A stretch of DNA of 64,000 nucleotides from Ricordea florida (lineage: Eukaryota; Cnidaria; Anthozoa; Corallimorpharia; Ricordeidae), in NCBI GenBank assembly GCA_949710005.1, contig OX453281.1:17988001-18052000 (forward strand). The letters are read 5' to 3'. The notes beneath the pieces are model-generated. The model did no database searches. It was not told the origin of the DNA and saw nothing but the letters and a program-made list of their open reading frames with translations. Position numbers and translations under genes: made by a program. Of this stretch, positions 35,001 to 45,550 are shown piece by piece. Each line of letters opens with the position of its first letter. Position 1 is the stretch's first letter.

Positions 35001-38000
35001 CTCAGTCTTTACTGTCTAGCCCTGAGGCAGCTGATACCCTCTCACCACTGCCCTCGCTTCTCGTCAATAAGATAAACACTTACTGTACAGAGGGGGATAA
35101 ATGAGAATCCTGATCATGACTGAAGTTTAAGAGAGGTGCTGATCCAGGCTCATCTATAGGCTCCTTAGCTATTTCTGAAGTCTTTCTGGCAAGTTGAATA
35201 TCATCATCTGGACTTTCCGGTGTTAGAGGCATCCCTGTGGCGGCGATGATTCAAGATTGAGTTAACAGCAATTAATAGACTGGCTACTGTAAACATGACA
35301 CCTAGCTGCTTTTTTATATCCCTTTTGTTTTGTGTTGATAATGTTTTCTCTGTGAATAGGGTTGAAATGATGAAAACTTGATACATCTGCACTCACATTG
35401 ACAAGGTTCAATTTCATATTCAAGTCTATAAACTGAAGACTGGTCACAGTGATATGAAATAAGTATGACTGTTACTATAATGTTACTCAGGATGTTTAGT
35501 CTACAATGTTTCATGTAACTATTAAATGACTTATGTCTTAGTCCTATGTATACCTTCACAGGACTTTTGTCCAGCCCACTTGAGCAAAATCTGATTTATA
35601 GATTCCTCTGTGAGTGGTAGTTGAATGATGTCATTTAACCCATGGGAACTGAAATCTTGCAATAAAATAGACAACAGCAATTAATGTCAAGTTTGAAAAT
35701 ATCATCAAATGCCCTACCCTGTTCATCCTTCCTCTGATACCAGGCAGACAACAAAGTCAGATGAGCTTTAGGAAAAACTGATTTGTTTATCACAAAGTAA
35801 CAGAATTTAATGACATAGGTCCTTTTGCTTTTTAATCATTTCAACAACATGAATTCCTAGGGAAAAGTAAAGAGACTATATAATTTCAAAGAATAGTTAT
35901 TTATACCAATCATCTCAAGTGATTATTTAAAATCTCAACATTTTGAAAAAGCCTGAGCTCTTGATTTATTGTTGTTGCTATAGATTACAAATGCCCAATT
36001 AATGGTTACCATGGATAAAGACATGGAAAATACAGTGACATCAATGGGCCAATCACCCTATTGTCAGTAATTGTCATGACTAAATAATCATAGTACCTTG
36101 GCTCTCCTCATCTGTTATACCAATTATTGGAACGGTGCGGTTTAAAGAATTTGCATTGTATCTGGAGTGTGAGAAATATTATAGATCAGATGACTTATCA
36201 AATGCAATCTAGCTTCAACATAAGTGTTGCTAATTAACAATTAGATTATGAGCTTGAGATTTCTATGGGGTTATAATCAACAATCACCTCATAGAAATTG
36301 ACAGCAAATAATCTAATTGTTTTAGTAAAAATCATAATAAACAAATACTCAATCTTCCTGCGAAACTTCACTAAAAGCGCCCATATGTCGCCATTTTGAA
36401 AACGATCTTCAACCAAGTGTTGCACTCCAATGGCTGATAGTCTGCAGTAGCTCGGCCAATCAGATTGTGGCATTTGCATTAGTTTACAAGTAGATTTTTA
36501 CTAATAAAACTTAGTTTAAGAAAATAACAATGAATATTAATGAATAAAGTTAGGCAAGTACTTTTATAAAATTTGAAGTAAGTGCCTGCAAAAGGTATTA
36601 TAAGTGGCTGATAAGTGCAACTTTGGACTCAATCATTTGGATAAACAGGTTTGCATGGTAACAAGTGTTTAGAGGCAAAGAGGTTGGCAGAACAGTACTG
36701 ATAATCAACTCCAATAAAATGCCTTGGACAGCAGTGTTGATATCTCAAGCTCAAGAATTTGACAGGCATAAATGGCAATTCTCCTTGGTGTAAAACAACT
36801 CTCTCAACCCCCATACCCCCCTCCTCCCCACCATTCTTAAATATGAATCAGTTCTTCAATTGATTCTCCCAGGTAAGAGCAATTTTTGAATTTTGCCACT
36901 CTTTAGGGCAACAGCAATCCTCACCATTTGAAGTGCTGTAAAGTTCTGAAAGTAACGAGGGTCCTTACTTTTGGATTTAGTCGTCTTTTCCTATCGCTAC
37001 TTTCGGAGGGTCGGTACTTTCAGGGGGTAGTTACTATCGGGTAAAGAGAAAAGGTGTACCGTACATTGGTTCTGTTTTTAGTTGTGAAAATATACATATG
37101 AAACCAAGGTAGTTTTGTTATTAGAGAAAAAAGTTCGTTTATCCCTAATACATGTGTTACGGCCGGGTTTTCAGAGACGAAAGGAATAATTTTTGAAAAC
37201 AAATATAAACTATACTGTAAGATCGAGTTACGTATTTGTCCTTTGAATAAGGATGTCAAAGATCATTATAATCATTAAAAATAAACTTCCGATCAGTTTG
37301 GTATTGACTGTCATATCTATTATTTCAGATATTCCTTGATAAAAAGGAAATTGTTTTGAGGTTGCTTCTTTCGGAGGGTCGTTATTTTCGGGATTTGCTT
37401 ACACCTGTGAAATTTGAATGCTTCTTTCGGAGGGTTGCAACTTTCGTAACTTTACAGTAATACTTACATCTATAGCTTAAGTAAAACTATTGAGGAATTT
37501 TCCCTGGGTTACGTTTCAGGGTTGGGGTGGGGCATTACTAGCAAGGAGGACCGACGTTCACAAGGCATACGAACTCATTGCCATACTATGAATATCTCAC
37601 TCGGACAATCAACATTCCTTCCCCTTTAATTAAATGCATTATGGAATTCTTGTAGTAAGAGATCAAGATAACGGTTCATGAAAATTGGGAATTTAGTCCG
37701 GCCATTTATTTCGAAAAAACACTTTTGTTCCATATCTATTAACGAAGCAAGAAGACACTTTATACGGCTGTCAAATAAGATCACATCCACAGGTGACAAA
37801 TAAAGGATTTCAAAGCCGTTAAAATCCTTAACGGCCATTCTTCGGTTTCACGTGCACTGCCACCGAAAACAACGTGTCAGCAAAATTTGTCACTTCTGCT
37901 ATTTTCCATTGAAATGAAAACAACCTCAGTCCTCCAAGCTTTATACATAAATTTCACAGCAAAAACCAAACCTCTGAAAAACATTTTTGAAACCAGTCGA

Positions 38001-38757
38001 TGTCAACTTTCACGCAAACTTACCTTGCCGTAGAACAAATTTTCTGAGCATTGCTGGCAACAGATGCCATTTCCAAGAAAATAAGAAGAAACCGTTCCCT
38101 TGAGCAAAAGGAAAGAAAGTTTGCACAGTGGCAGCTCGTAATTCCGAGTTTTTCGAGTCGCTTGAATACTCTCCATGACTTTCGAAGCCTTTCGCCTTCT
38201 CCTTCGTGAATAACGAGAACTTTATTCGGCAGATCCTGCAGGAGAATAACAATACTGTAGCAAACAATGCCACAATCGCAGGAATACAATCTACGCTTAC
38301 ACCTTTTTAACCATAAATATAGCAAAGGATTAAGTCGGGAAAATGCAGTCGCATAATTTCGTATTATGTACCACATTGTCGAAGCTTAAGTTATTGTGGA
38401 AATTAATGCGAACACCAATGACTTCTAAGTGGTGACATTGCGAAGAATTTCCGTGAAAGCGAGCGATTTGACCGAGCAAGAGTTGACTCGCTAATTATAT
38501 TTGCTACAATAATTTACCTTTTCTCTCAGCGACGGCGTTACATGCCCAAACAGCGCCTCTTGAGGTGTTTTCATTCCATGCGAGCTAGCGAGAGTTTGTT
38601 CCTTCGGAGTCGCATCTCCCTCGTTCATAACGGTGTACTGGACAATTTCTGATGAGCAACTATCGACTACTTCGCCTGTTTCACTCTCGACGATTGTCTC
38701 CGGCGACCAAGAATTTGAGCAGTCATTTTTGAAAAGTTTACGTCTCACAGAGCTCAT
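29068..38757 (-). CDS. SOHLH2: SOHLH2-like bHLH transcription factor with receiver-like domain
   Basis: SOHLH proteins are germ-cell bHLH transcription factors. Exons, in transcription order: 38757-38518, 38235-38024, 36161-36097, 35655-35554, 35234-35084, 34287-33586, 33011-32933, 32092-32024, then 29925-29841 and 29740-29068 (TAA). Phases join perfectly from the first through the eighth exon and between the last two. The basic region and helix 1 straddle two exons (SSKERIRR then ERIKESCDQLRFLLPSIAG, SDMAS) and helix 2 is LEMTVKYVRLVKERL. Exons 2-4 read as a receiver-like fold: KVLVIHEGEGERL, FLLIFLEMASVASNAQKIC, PIIGITDEES, GLNDIIQLPLTEESINQIL. The long exon 33586-34287 is low-complexity, rich in His, Gln and Ser; the last exon is Pro/His/Ser-rich. 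The link between exon 8 (leaves in phase 0) and exon 29925 (needs phase 1) is not resolved, so a small exon is probably missing; 30053-30003 is a weak candidate. A vertebrate SOHLH2 is much shorter. SOHLH1/2 orthology is inferred from the bHLH only. Confidence 0.82.
30583..30975 (+). repeat. tRNA-derived SINE (full length)
   Basis: Head 30583-30655 is tRNA-like (GTTAGGTCAGTTGGTAGAGC box A, GAGTTCAAATCTC box B, CCTGTCAAGC anticodon region). The body (AACATTCAAGGTCCTTAAAA, GTGCTGCCTTTGTTATGACA, AAATAAGGACGAAAAACTGT) is shared with 48070-48440. Tail AAATTCATTATCATATTATC. Lies in the intron before the last SOHLH2-like exons. Confidence 0.85.
31008..31111. mobile_element. Hairpin element
   Basis: CTGTTTAATAAAC, GTGTTTTATCAG and AAAAGCCC(GAGGCGAAGCCA)GGGCTTTT arms close a 104-bp palindrome with matching CTGATAAAACAC and GTTTATTAAACAG. 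It lies about 230 bp upstream of the recombinase-like ORF at 31342. Confidence 0.8.
31342..31548 (+). pseudogene. N-terminal fragment of DUF3504-like recombinase-derived protein
   Basis: 68-codon ORF: MPPKRVFRKAKNVQEERELF, then ECVPKSTKNANKWSYKIFSE, WQRQREN and a stop after CSFTFEPEKMQCQ. The STKNANKWSYKIFSEW region resembles the N-terminal SAM-like part of Crypton/tyrosine-recombinase-derived (DUF3504, KIAA1958/ZMYM-type) proteins that are numerous in corals. The catalytic domain is absent, so it is a truncated mobile-element relic in an intron of the minus-strand SOHLH2-like gene. Confidence 0.5.
36235..36505 (-). mobile_element. Family B, copy 4 (minus strand)
   Basis: Minus-strand order is leader (TTAGTAAAAATCTACTTG), ORF start near 36395 (MATYGR, then a frameshift, then FSEVSQEDL in another frame), ATTTTTACTAAAACAATTAG, and hairpin 36237-36322. 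Lies in the second intron of the SOHLH2-like gene. Confidence 0.6.
36936..37457. mobile_element. TIR element with CTTTCGGAGGGT motifs
   Basis: Ends CTGTAAAGTTCTGAAAGTAA (left) and the inverse CTTTCGTAACTTTACAG (right). CTTTCGGAGGGT recurs at 37002, 37370 and 37428. About 520 bp, in SOHLH2-like intron 2. Confidence 0.65.
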
Positions 38758-39084
38758 GTTACTGCAGGCAGCTTTATGCGAAATTTCCGTTCTCAGCTGT
38801 AGTACAGTAAAAACGCCTTGTGGCGTAAACTAGAAGCAATGTTGTTACGTATGTAGCCTTTTGTTTTTCGGTCTTGGAAATAATTTTTCGCACTCGACTA
38901 ACATTCACGTGTATAACATTGGTTCATTCAAATTTGGCGCGGACGGGGCGCGTAGATTTAAAAAACCGCCAACCAATCAGGCAAAATGGTAAAGGTCACG
39001 TGGTTTCGCTGAAGGAATTTTTGATCCGGGTTCTCACGAGAAAGTTCAGACGAAATGTCAACAAAAATGACGAGACTCAAACTA

Positions 39085-39272
39085 GGGCTGCGTTCCTTTG
39101 GTGTGATCCTGACCAGGATTTGTGATCCGAGATCACTCGGATCATAGCACACCAAAGGAACCGATGAATCCGTGTCCAGAGTGGATTCATCGGTTCCGGC
39201 CCTTTGATGCGCCATGATCCGTCCGATCTCAGACTGCAAATCCAGATCGGATCATAGCAAAGGAACACACCT
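39085..39272. mobile_element. MITE with nested palindromes
   Basis: GCTGCGTTCCTTTGGTGTGA at the left and AGCAAAGGAACACACC at the right are inverted. Inside are further inverted GGATCAT/ATGATCC and GATGAATCC/GGATTCATC pairs. Just upstream of the SOHLH2-like gene's first exon. Confidence 0.7.
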
Positions 39273-39754
39273 TAAAAGTTGTCAAAGATCATACGAGTTC
39301 AAAAGGGAAGGACAAAATAATTCATGATACGCCCAAAATGTACTTTGCCTCTGATTGGCGCAATTGGCTCAACTTCCCTGACATCTTTACAGCCAGCAAA
39401 GTGACGTCGGTGGGTTCATAAACATCACAAACAGTAAGTTGGTGAGCGGGAAAGTGTCTGACAGCGAGTTTAATTTCGGTGTCTTAACTAGTTATGAAAT
39501 CGATTACAAGATGATTCCCAATTTCACCCTTTTCTATACATGATCCCAAATTTGATTACCGAAACTACAATGACCTTGGCTGGAAAAAATTGATCCCATC
39601 TCAGACATGCCCAAAGTAGCATTGATCCCGGACTCCTGATCCCATCCCTATGATCCCTGATCCTACAGCGTTGCAAATAGGAGATAGGAACAAGATCATA
39701 ACAAGGCAAATGTTCATCGGGCCTCTTCAGCGAGTGAAGTGTCAAAACTCAAAA

Positions 39755-40498
39755 TCAAAACCTTTCTTGGAAAGATCATGTAGAGTACATAGGTAAAAAG
39801 ATCTCCTCGCGCCTAGGTATGTTACGTAGGGCACGCAAAGTCCTACCTAGACACGCTTGTATCATACTATATAATGCAATGGTATTACCACTTTTTGACT
39901 ATTGTTGCAGTGTTTGGGACAGCTGTGGATTGGGTAACAAAGCATACCTAGACAAACTCCATCGGCGGGCTGCAAGTATCATTGAAGGCAGAATTGTTGA
40001 GTTTGTCGAATTACCGAATATCTTCAGCTGGCCCGACCTGCAAAAGCGGCGGGACTATCTAAAGTCTATCTTAGTTTTCAAATCTATTAATGGCTTGGCC
40101 CCACAATATCTCATTGGAGAATTTAGGCATGCTAGAGAAATACACAGTTATCATACCAGACATCGAGACCTGCTGCGCATTCCTCTAGCTAAAACTAGTA
40201 AATACCAAGGTAGCTTTCGCATAAATGGAGCACGCACATTTAACACGCTTCCGCTTACTATAAGAAAGAGCATGACTCTTGTAGAGTTTAAAACTAAAGC
40301 GAAACGTTTTTTCAAGACTTAGAATGAATTGGGAATACGACTTCAAATTTAATTGTCTTTATATGTAACCTGTAATGTAATTCTTATTTTTTTTTTTTGT
40401 ATTTTGTAATATTATGTTACACAGGACTCTACTTAAACTAGCCATGCTAAATAGATGTTCCTGTTAAAATATTGAAATAAAATAAAAAAAAAAAATAA
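39755..40498 (+). mobile_element. LINE ORF2 C-terminal fragment with poly(A)-like tail
   Basis: 5'-truncated non-LTR retrotransposon of the jockey/CR1-like group. The frame LSWKDHVEYIGKKISSRLGM runs into an open 167-codon ORF (RHACIILYNAMVLPLFDYCC, SVWDSCG, LDKLHRRAASIIEGR, FKSINGLAPQYLIGEF, INGARTFNTLPLTIRKS), ending TTCAAGACTTAG at 40322. This is the post-palm region of the reverse transcriptase protein. The element ends in an (AAAAT)n/A-rich tail at 40475-40507. No internal frameshift, suggesting a fairly recent insertion. Confidence 0.85.
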
Positions 40499-41550
40499 AA
40501 TAAAAAGTGTGGAAATGTTGTGCTCGATTTCACTGAAGTGGCCAAATCATTAAGAACGTGTCCACCTAAGAACCGTGCAGACGAGTCTACACGACCCCTC
40601 ACCAATTTCGCTCAAAATTGGCTCACTTGTTGCCCACGACGAACCTACAATCTAGACCAAACGGTTTATCCAGATACTAATTTTTGAGAGAGCTATACGA
40701 GTTTAAAGTTTTTGTGAAAAAGTGCGTAAAAATCCGTGCCAAAAATGCAATGAATTCATGATGTGTCTTTCTCCCAAATTCTGAGGCAACAAAAAAAACA
40801 TTTCGGTAAGTGAAAGCAGAAACCTAGATCTTTATTTACAAATATAAAAATATACGATTGTAATGTTTCTTATATTTGTGAGCCATCAATCCAACTTAAC
40901 AATTTTCACCATTTTGCGAAATTACGGAAAATGTCCCTAAAATAGCGGGAAAAAGCAAATAAGCGGCCATGTCTTGATTCATTTCAATGCTTTTTCCAGT
41001 TTGCACAATTGATGATCTAAGTAATTACAAAAATAAAAGTGTGTGATGTTTACATTTTAGATGAAGAATTTGCCTTTGAAATACGGCAATGTGGGTCACG
41101 TGACACATGCGAGAATATTGTAAAACAGAGTCCGTGTGTTTATAAGTCTTGAGGAGTATTTTAAAAACCATTTTCATGTTTCACTCCAGTTTTATCTTAT
41201 CTTAAAATCATATGGGAAGTCCGACCGCTTGTTATTTTACTTTTTTTTTACTACACCGCAACTTTTAGGCCCTTTTATACTACGTTGGTTACAGATGAAA
41301 AAAAAAGAAAGGTACTTATTTGTTTGCAGTTAAGTAAAGCAATGATCAAGTAAAATACAAATTCAATACATTTAGACCATTTTGTTTTCCGCCGACGTTA
41401 ATTTGGTTGCGCGGTGAGAGGATTGCGTGACACGCACCAGATACCAAGTGCATTTCCCACGCTTTTCATGGATAATCATGCCAGCAGACAATTCGTAAAA
41501 AAGGAAGACTTTAAATGTGTTTTTTCTTTTCAGAAATATTCTAAGAAGGC

Positions 41551-41802
41551 ATGCAACCCTTTGCTCAGAGCAAGAGTGCTAGATCTATTTGTACTGTAAA
41601 GAATTGTTCCAGTAGCACAAAAGGGCACTTGTATGGTTGTTTTAAAACCTCCCGTGAAGGAGTCGAGGAAGACGGCAATTATGTTTGGGCCGCGTTGTGT
41701 TGTTCGACGAGTGCGGAGAAGATTTCACAATTTGTCCCGAGCACAGGAATGAATTTGGCTTGGGAAGGCGGCCAAGCAAAGTTTGTAAATATCCCGAGCA
41801 TC
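41551..41802 (+). pseudogene. Fragment of a Cys/His-rich coral gene family
   Basis: SICTVKNCSSSTKGHLYGCF in one frame and LFDECGEDFTICPEHRNEFG plus RRPSKVCKYPEHH in another overlap, so a frameshift separates them. The IC.EHR.E.G..RRPS..C.YP.H pattern resembles a repeated, uncharacterised coral family that I recognise only by pattern. Coding potential ends exactly where the SINE at 41803 begins. Confidence 0.35.
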
Positions 41803-42055
41803 ATACATACATACATACATATAGTGGCTCGTCCCCTCTACGGGGTTTTTCAGAGTCACTTTTTTACATACAACATACAACATAGTTAAGAATCACAACT
41901 GGTGGGAGGCAAACCAGTTGGCTATTTACAAGGATGATCGAGGAGTTGAACCAGGTACTTACCCAGAACAACACCAGGTAGTGGCCAGAGCGGGATTTGA
42001 ACCCGGGTCACCGCATTGAAATACCGCGCCCTAGACCACTCGGCCATCCTGCAAA
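41800..42055 (-). repeat. tRNA-Leu-like SINE, minus strand
   Basis: On the minus strand the head GCAGGATGGCCGAGTGGTCT, AGGGCGCGG, CCCGGGTTCAAATCCCGC is tRNA-Leu/Ser-like with boxes A and B. The 3' tail forms a stem-loop (AAAACCCCGTAGAGGGGA) and ends in (TATG)n at 41803-41822. Matching stem-loop and ATG repeats end the LINE at 25195-25510. Confidence 0.8.
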
Positions 42056-42658
42056 CAGAAACCGTACAGAGGTATACTTACAATTCGGTTTGCTTTGCGA
42101 GACTGGACAAGGTAACTCATATAATAATGTAATGTCGGAATACCGGCTACATTTTAAAATGAACACAGCATGTTCGCTCAAAGCATGGTTATGATGGTTA
42201 CAAGAAAAGACAAGCTGCATGTTACTGAGGAAAGCCCGTGCGCAGACCACTGCCAGGCGTATGCGCTGTCTTCCGACGAGAAAGACTTCCAAACCACTTG
42301 TACGCACCAGCACAACATTGTATACTATTTGCATTTAGTAAAAAGTTTACTTGCTGTAATTATTCCGATTCCAAAAACTTTCGTGCCAGCGGTAATCCTC
42401 TGACAATAACACCTTGATGCCTTGGGTACCCTGTGGTAGTAATACCGTCAAAATAAAGATGGCGGCGGTGCACTTTTATTCAGTAGCACTCCAAGTTGAA
42501 TTTGTTTCATCAGGTACATTTTATAAACCTAATATTTTGTATAAAAATATAATGTGAGCTCAGAATGTCTTCTCCAGAATCAGCAACATGATTTACCAGA
42601 TGTCAATAGATGTCATAGTCCTCCATTGTCATTCGCTCGTCATCGTAAGCAAAATACC

Positions 42659-42866
42659 GACACAAAATTTAACAAATTGACCTCAGTTTTTTATGCGTCT
42701 GTCCTCTTATTGATGATAAATTGCGTCATAACATTGTCAAAGTGTTGTAGATCCACGAGCCGATAGGCGAGTGGATCTACAACAAACTTTGACAATGTTA
42801 TGACGCAATTTATCATCAATAAGAGGACAGACGCAAAAAAAACTGACGTCAATTTGTTAATTTTAC
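42659..42866. mobile_element. Palindromic hairpin element
   Basis: Arms run ACAAATTGACCTCAGTTTTT, GCGTCTGTCCTCTTATTGAT, GATAAATTGCGTCATAACAT and CAAAGTGTTGTAGATCCAC, with the inverse on the right; about 85 bp per arm with few mismatches, loop GAGCCGATAGGCGAG. Related to 5771-6029 and 43105-43165 by the CTGTACTCTTATTGATGA-type word. Confidence 0.85.
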
Positions 42867-43104
42867 AATAACAAAACGCGAAAAAGGTCAAATGAAGACT
42901 TAAATGAAAAGAAAACGCAAGTAAACAGCAAGTAAACTCGAAAAATGCTGAATTTTATTTAAATTGACGCAATCAGGGCGCAACTATTCTCAATAACTTT
43001 TCTCGCCTTCTCATTGGATTGTGACAACACGTAATACAATTTGATTGGGTAAAAATCTGACTGTTTGACAGCTCACTTATCACGCGAAATACCTTGCATA
43101 AATT

Positions 43105-43165
43105 AAAATTTTATGTGTCTGTACTCTTATTGATGATAAAAATTAGCCAATCAGCGCGCGAGAAT
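43105..43165 (-). mobile_element. End fragment of the CTGTACTCTTAT hairpin family
   Basis: GTGTCTGTACTCTTATTGAT, AAATTAGCCAATCAGCGCGC and GAGAATTCGC, read on the minus strand, match the left end of the element at 5450 (CTCGCNNNCTGATTGGTTAATTT then GATAAGAGT). It shows what lies between the terminal and internal motifs in a copy without host DNA. Confidence 0.55.
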
Positions 43166-43724
43166 TCGCTCAGTTATTGTAAAAATCTGTTTCGCATGGC
43201 TACATGTACGTAGCTTCACATAGATTTTATCACATCTATATATTCCTAAACAAATAGACTTTATGGAAATGGAGTAATTTTGAGCAGAAACATGGCCGCA
43301 TCCAAGATATTTTAAGCGATTTTCAAAATATGAAAAATCTCAATTTCTTAAGTTTTCTCAATTTCATGAATGCATTAATATTTTCAAACATGGTTATCGC
43401 ATCCTCTTCAAATTTAGTTGACTAGAATAAGTATGCTATTCATTTTAAACTTGCCAAGATTCTTTTCTGCCCTGAATCGTCTCTGAGCAAGTTGTAAACT
43501 TCACGGGCGAATTTACTATGGTTTTACTTAAAATTGTGTGTCATTTCACTCGGACCACTGTATCTCGTGAACTGCTCGAACTTTCGGAAAAACATTTGGC
43601 AGGCTTTTAACTTGGACTAATACCAGTCTGTACACAAAATAGTATCAAATTCTGGAGGATACCATGTGGACTCAAATTTTGATATTGCATGGATCTCATG
43701 TGGACACGTTCTTAAGGTGTTTTT

Positions 43725-44240
43725 ATTAACAATAAACTTTCGTGGGAGAGCCATATTGATAAGCTTCATAAATCTTTTTATACAAAACTCAAATTGTTAA
43801 AAAGAATTAATTTCCTCCAGGTGAAACAACTTAAAGATATTTACTTAAGAATGATTTTGCCAAATATTGCGTTGCTCTACAGTCCTCTTTGAAGATACTG
43901 AGAAACTACATATAAAAGCTGTTAGACAAATTCATGATATTTCCACCAATTATGCTGATCACCTGGCTCTTAATTTCGTTAAATGGCATAACCTAGCCTA
44001 TATATATAAGAAAAGGGTAGCATTGGAAATGTTCAAGATTGTGACCAGTGGACCAGAACATAGTCTGTCATCCTTTCTCGAGGCCTATGAATCAAATAGG
44101 AGGGGCCTCTTAATGAGGATGAGACGAATGAATACTGAATTTGGCAGACAATCCCTAATTTTTAGAGGTCTGGTTGTAGGGAATGGCCTAAATAACAATA
44201 CTTGAAATCTGGTAAATAAAGATCTACTTAAAAGCACCCT
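43725..44240 (+). pseudogene. Decayed LINE reverse-transcriptase C-terminus
   Basis: Frame 1 reads SWESHIDKLHKSFYTKLKLL, FLQVKQLKDIYLRMILPNIA, then a frameshift near 43870 into FEDTEKLHIKAVRQIHDIST, YIYKKRVALEMFKIV, FGRQSLIFRGLVVGNGL. Order and motifs fit the C-terminal part of a LINE ORF2 protein of a lineage different from that at 39755. Confidence 0.65.
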
Positions 44241-44544
44241 AAAGCAATGTAAAGAAATCGATCAAATTAGCTTTCAAAAAAGTACCTGCGTTAACGTAAA
44301 GAAGAACATTGAGGATTTTATATATTTTAAACCACATTTTTGTTTGTATATAAATTTTGATGGGTATTAAATAGGTATTGTTTGTGAACAGTTTTTATTT
44401 ATTAGGTTGTATTTATTCTGGGACACTAATGGTAATAAATACAGTTTATAATTAGTTTTTATTTATTAACAAAAGAGAATGATCTCTTGTTATTAATCAA
44501 TTATGTTAAGGTCCACATCAGTCTAGTGCTGCCATTTCACTTTT

Positions 44545-44877
44545 GACCTTTTCAAATAAATGATGTCTGCATATATGTAGGGATGTAAGTTATAAACGCA
44601 CAGTAGTTAAAGCCACGAAGGAAAGTCTCTTGAACTTTAAAGATTGTAAACTGACCTTTTCAAATAAATGATGTCTGCATATATGTAGGGATGTAAGTTA
44701 TAAACGTACAGAAGTTCAGTAAAGCCACGAAGGAAAGTCTCTTGAACTTTAAAGATTGTAAACTGACCTTTTCAAATAAATGATGTCTGCTTATATGTAG
44801 GGATGTAAGTTATAAACGCACAGAAGTTAAGCCACGAAGGAAAGTCTATCTCTTGAACTTTAAAGATTGTAAACTGC
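44545..44877. repeat. Three tandem units of ~110 bp
   Basis: CTTTTCAAATAAATGATGTC, TATATGTAGGGATGTAAGTT, AAGCCACGAAGGAAAGTCTC and TTGAACTTTAAAGATTGTAA recur at about 44545, 44653 and 44765 with short indels. Confidence 0.9.
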
Positions 44878-44938
44878 AGAACAGCGTTACAAATTCTTGA
44901 ATTTACAGAGGAATTAGAAAAGTACAGCGAAAATGCCA

Positions 44939-45038
44939 AGCTAAAGTCGGTCTTCTTCGCAGCCGTCTTTCGGGATGTCACCCAACGCTCGTTACGTGAC
45001 ATCCCGAAAGACGGCTGCGAAGAAGACTAAGCTAAAGT
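44939..45038. mobile_element. 82-bp hairpin with 9-bp target duplication
   Basis: GTCTTCTTCGCAGCCGTCTT plus TCGGGATGTCAC is mirrored perfectly (32 bp) around CCAACGCTCGTTAC. The flanks AGCTAAAGT (44939-44947 and 45030-45038) are an exact 9-bp direct repeat. Same design as 48128-48205 with unrelated arm sequence. Confidence 0.85.
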
Positions 45039-45550
45039 GATCAGGTAAAAGGGGAAACCCAAACGATAAGCTCTGAATGATTAAATTCAGTTGAAGGAAG
45101 CTTGCAGGAAGCGTGGAAGCAAATCGCTTGATTTTTTGGTAAAATACGTGAAAAACACTCGAAATCCAACGCGAGCCAATTTGACAAATACTTAGCGACT
45201 ATATATGCCTATACAGAGAAGGAAAAATCGAAAACCGTGCGCTTTGAAGCAATGGCCCCTTTTACGCCAGAGACGTTAATGTCGTCCTAGACGTTTATGC
45301 TGTCTCGAGACGACTTAAACGTCAAGTATAAGAAAGACACACTTGACGTCTGTCTACTTAAACGTTTTCCTTAAGAGTGTCTTACCGTTTTCAGCGTCTA
45401 AGGCGTGAAACGGGCCAAGCACAAAAACGGGACGCTCTGAACAGGGGCGCATTTAGCCCTGTCTCATTTCAAGTGTCCCCCCGAGTTAGAACCCAGCCTT
45501 TTTCGGAAAAATATGTTTTTCTGTTTGGCGGTTTTCATACCTGTGACCTT

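Noticed and set aside
37626-37838. 70-codon minus-strand ORF that could be an extra SOHLH2-like exon
   Set aside because: The exons on either side (ending 38024, starting 36161) join in phase without it and continue the receiver-like pattern; this ORF has no usable donor before its stop.
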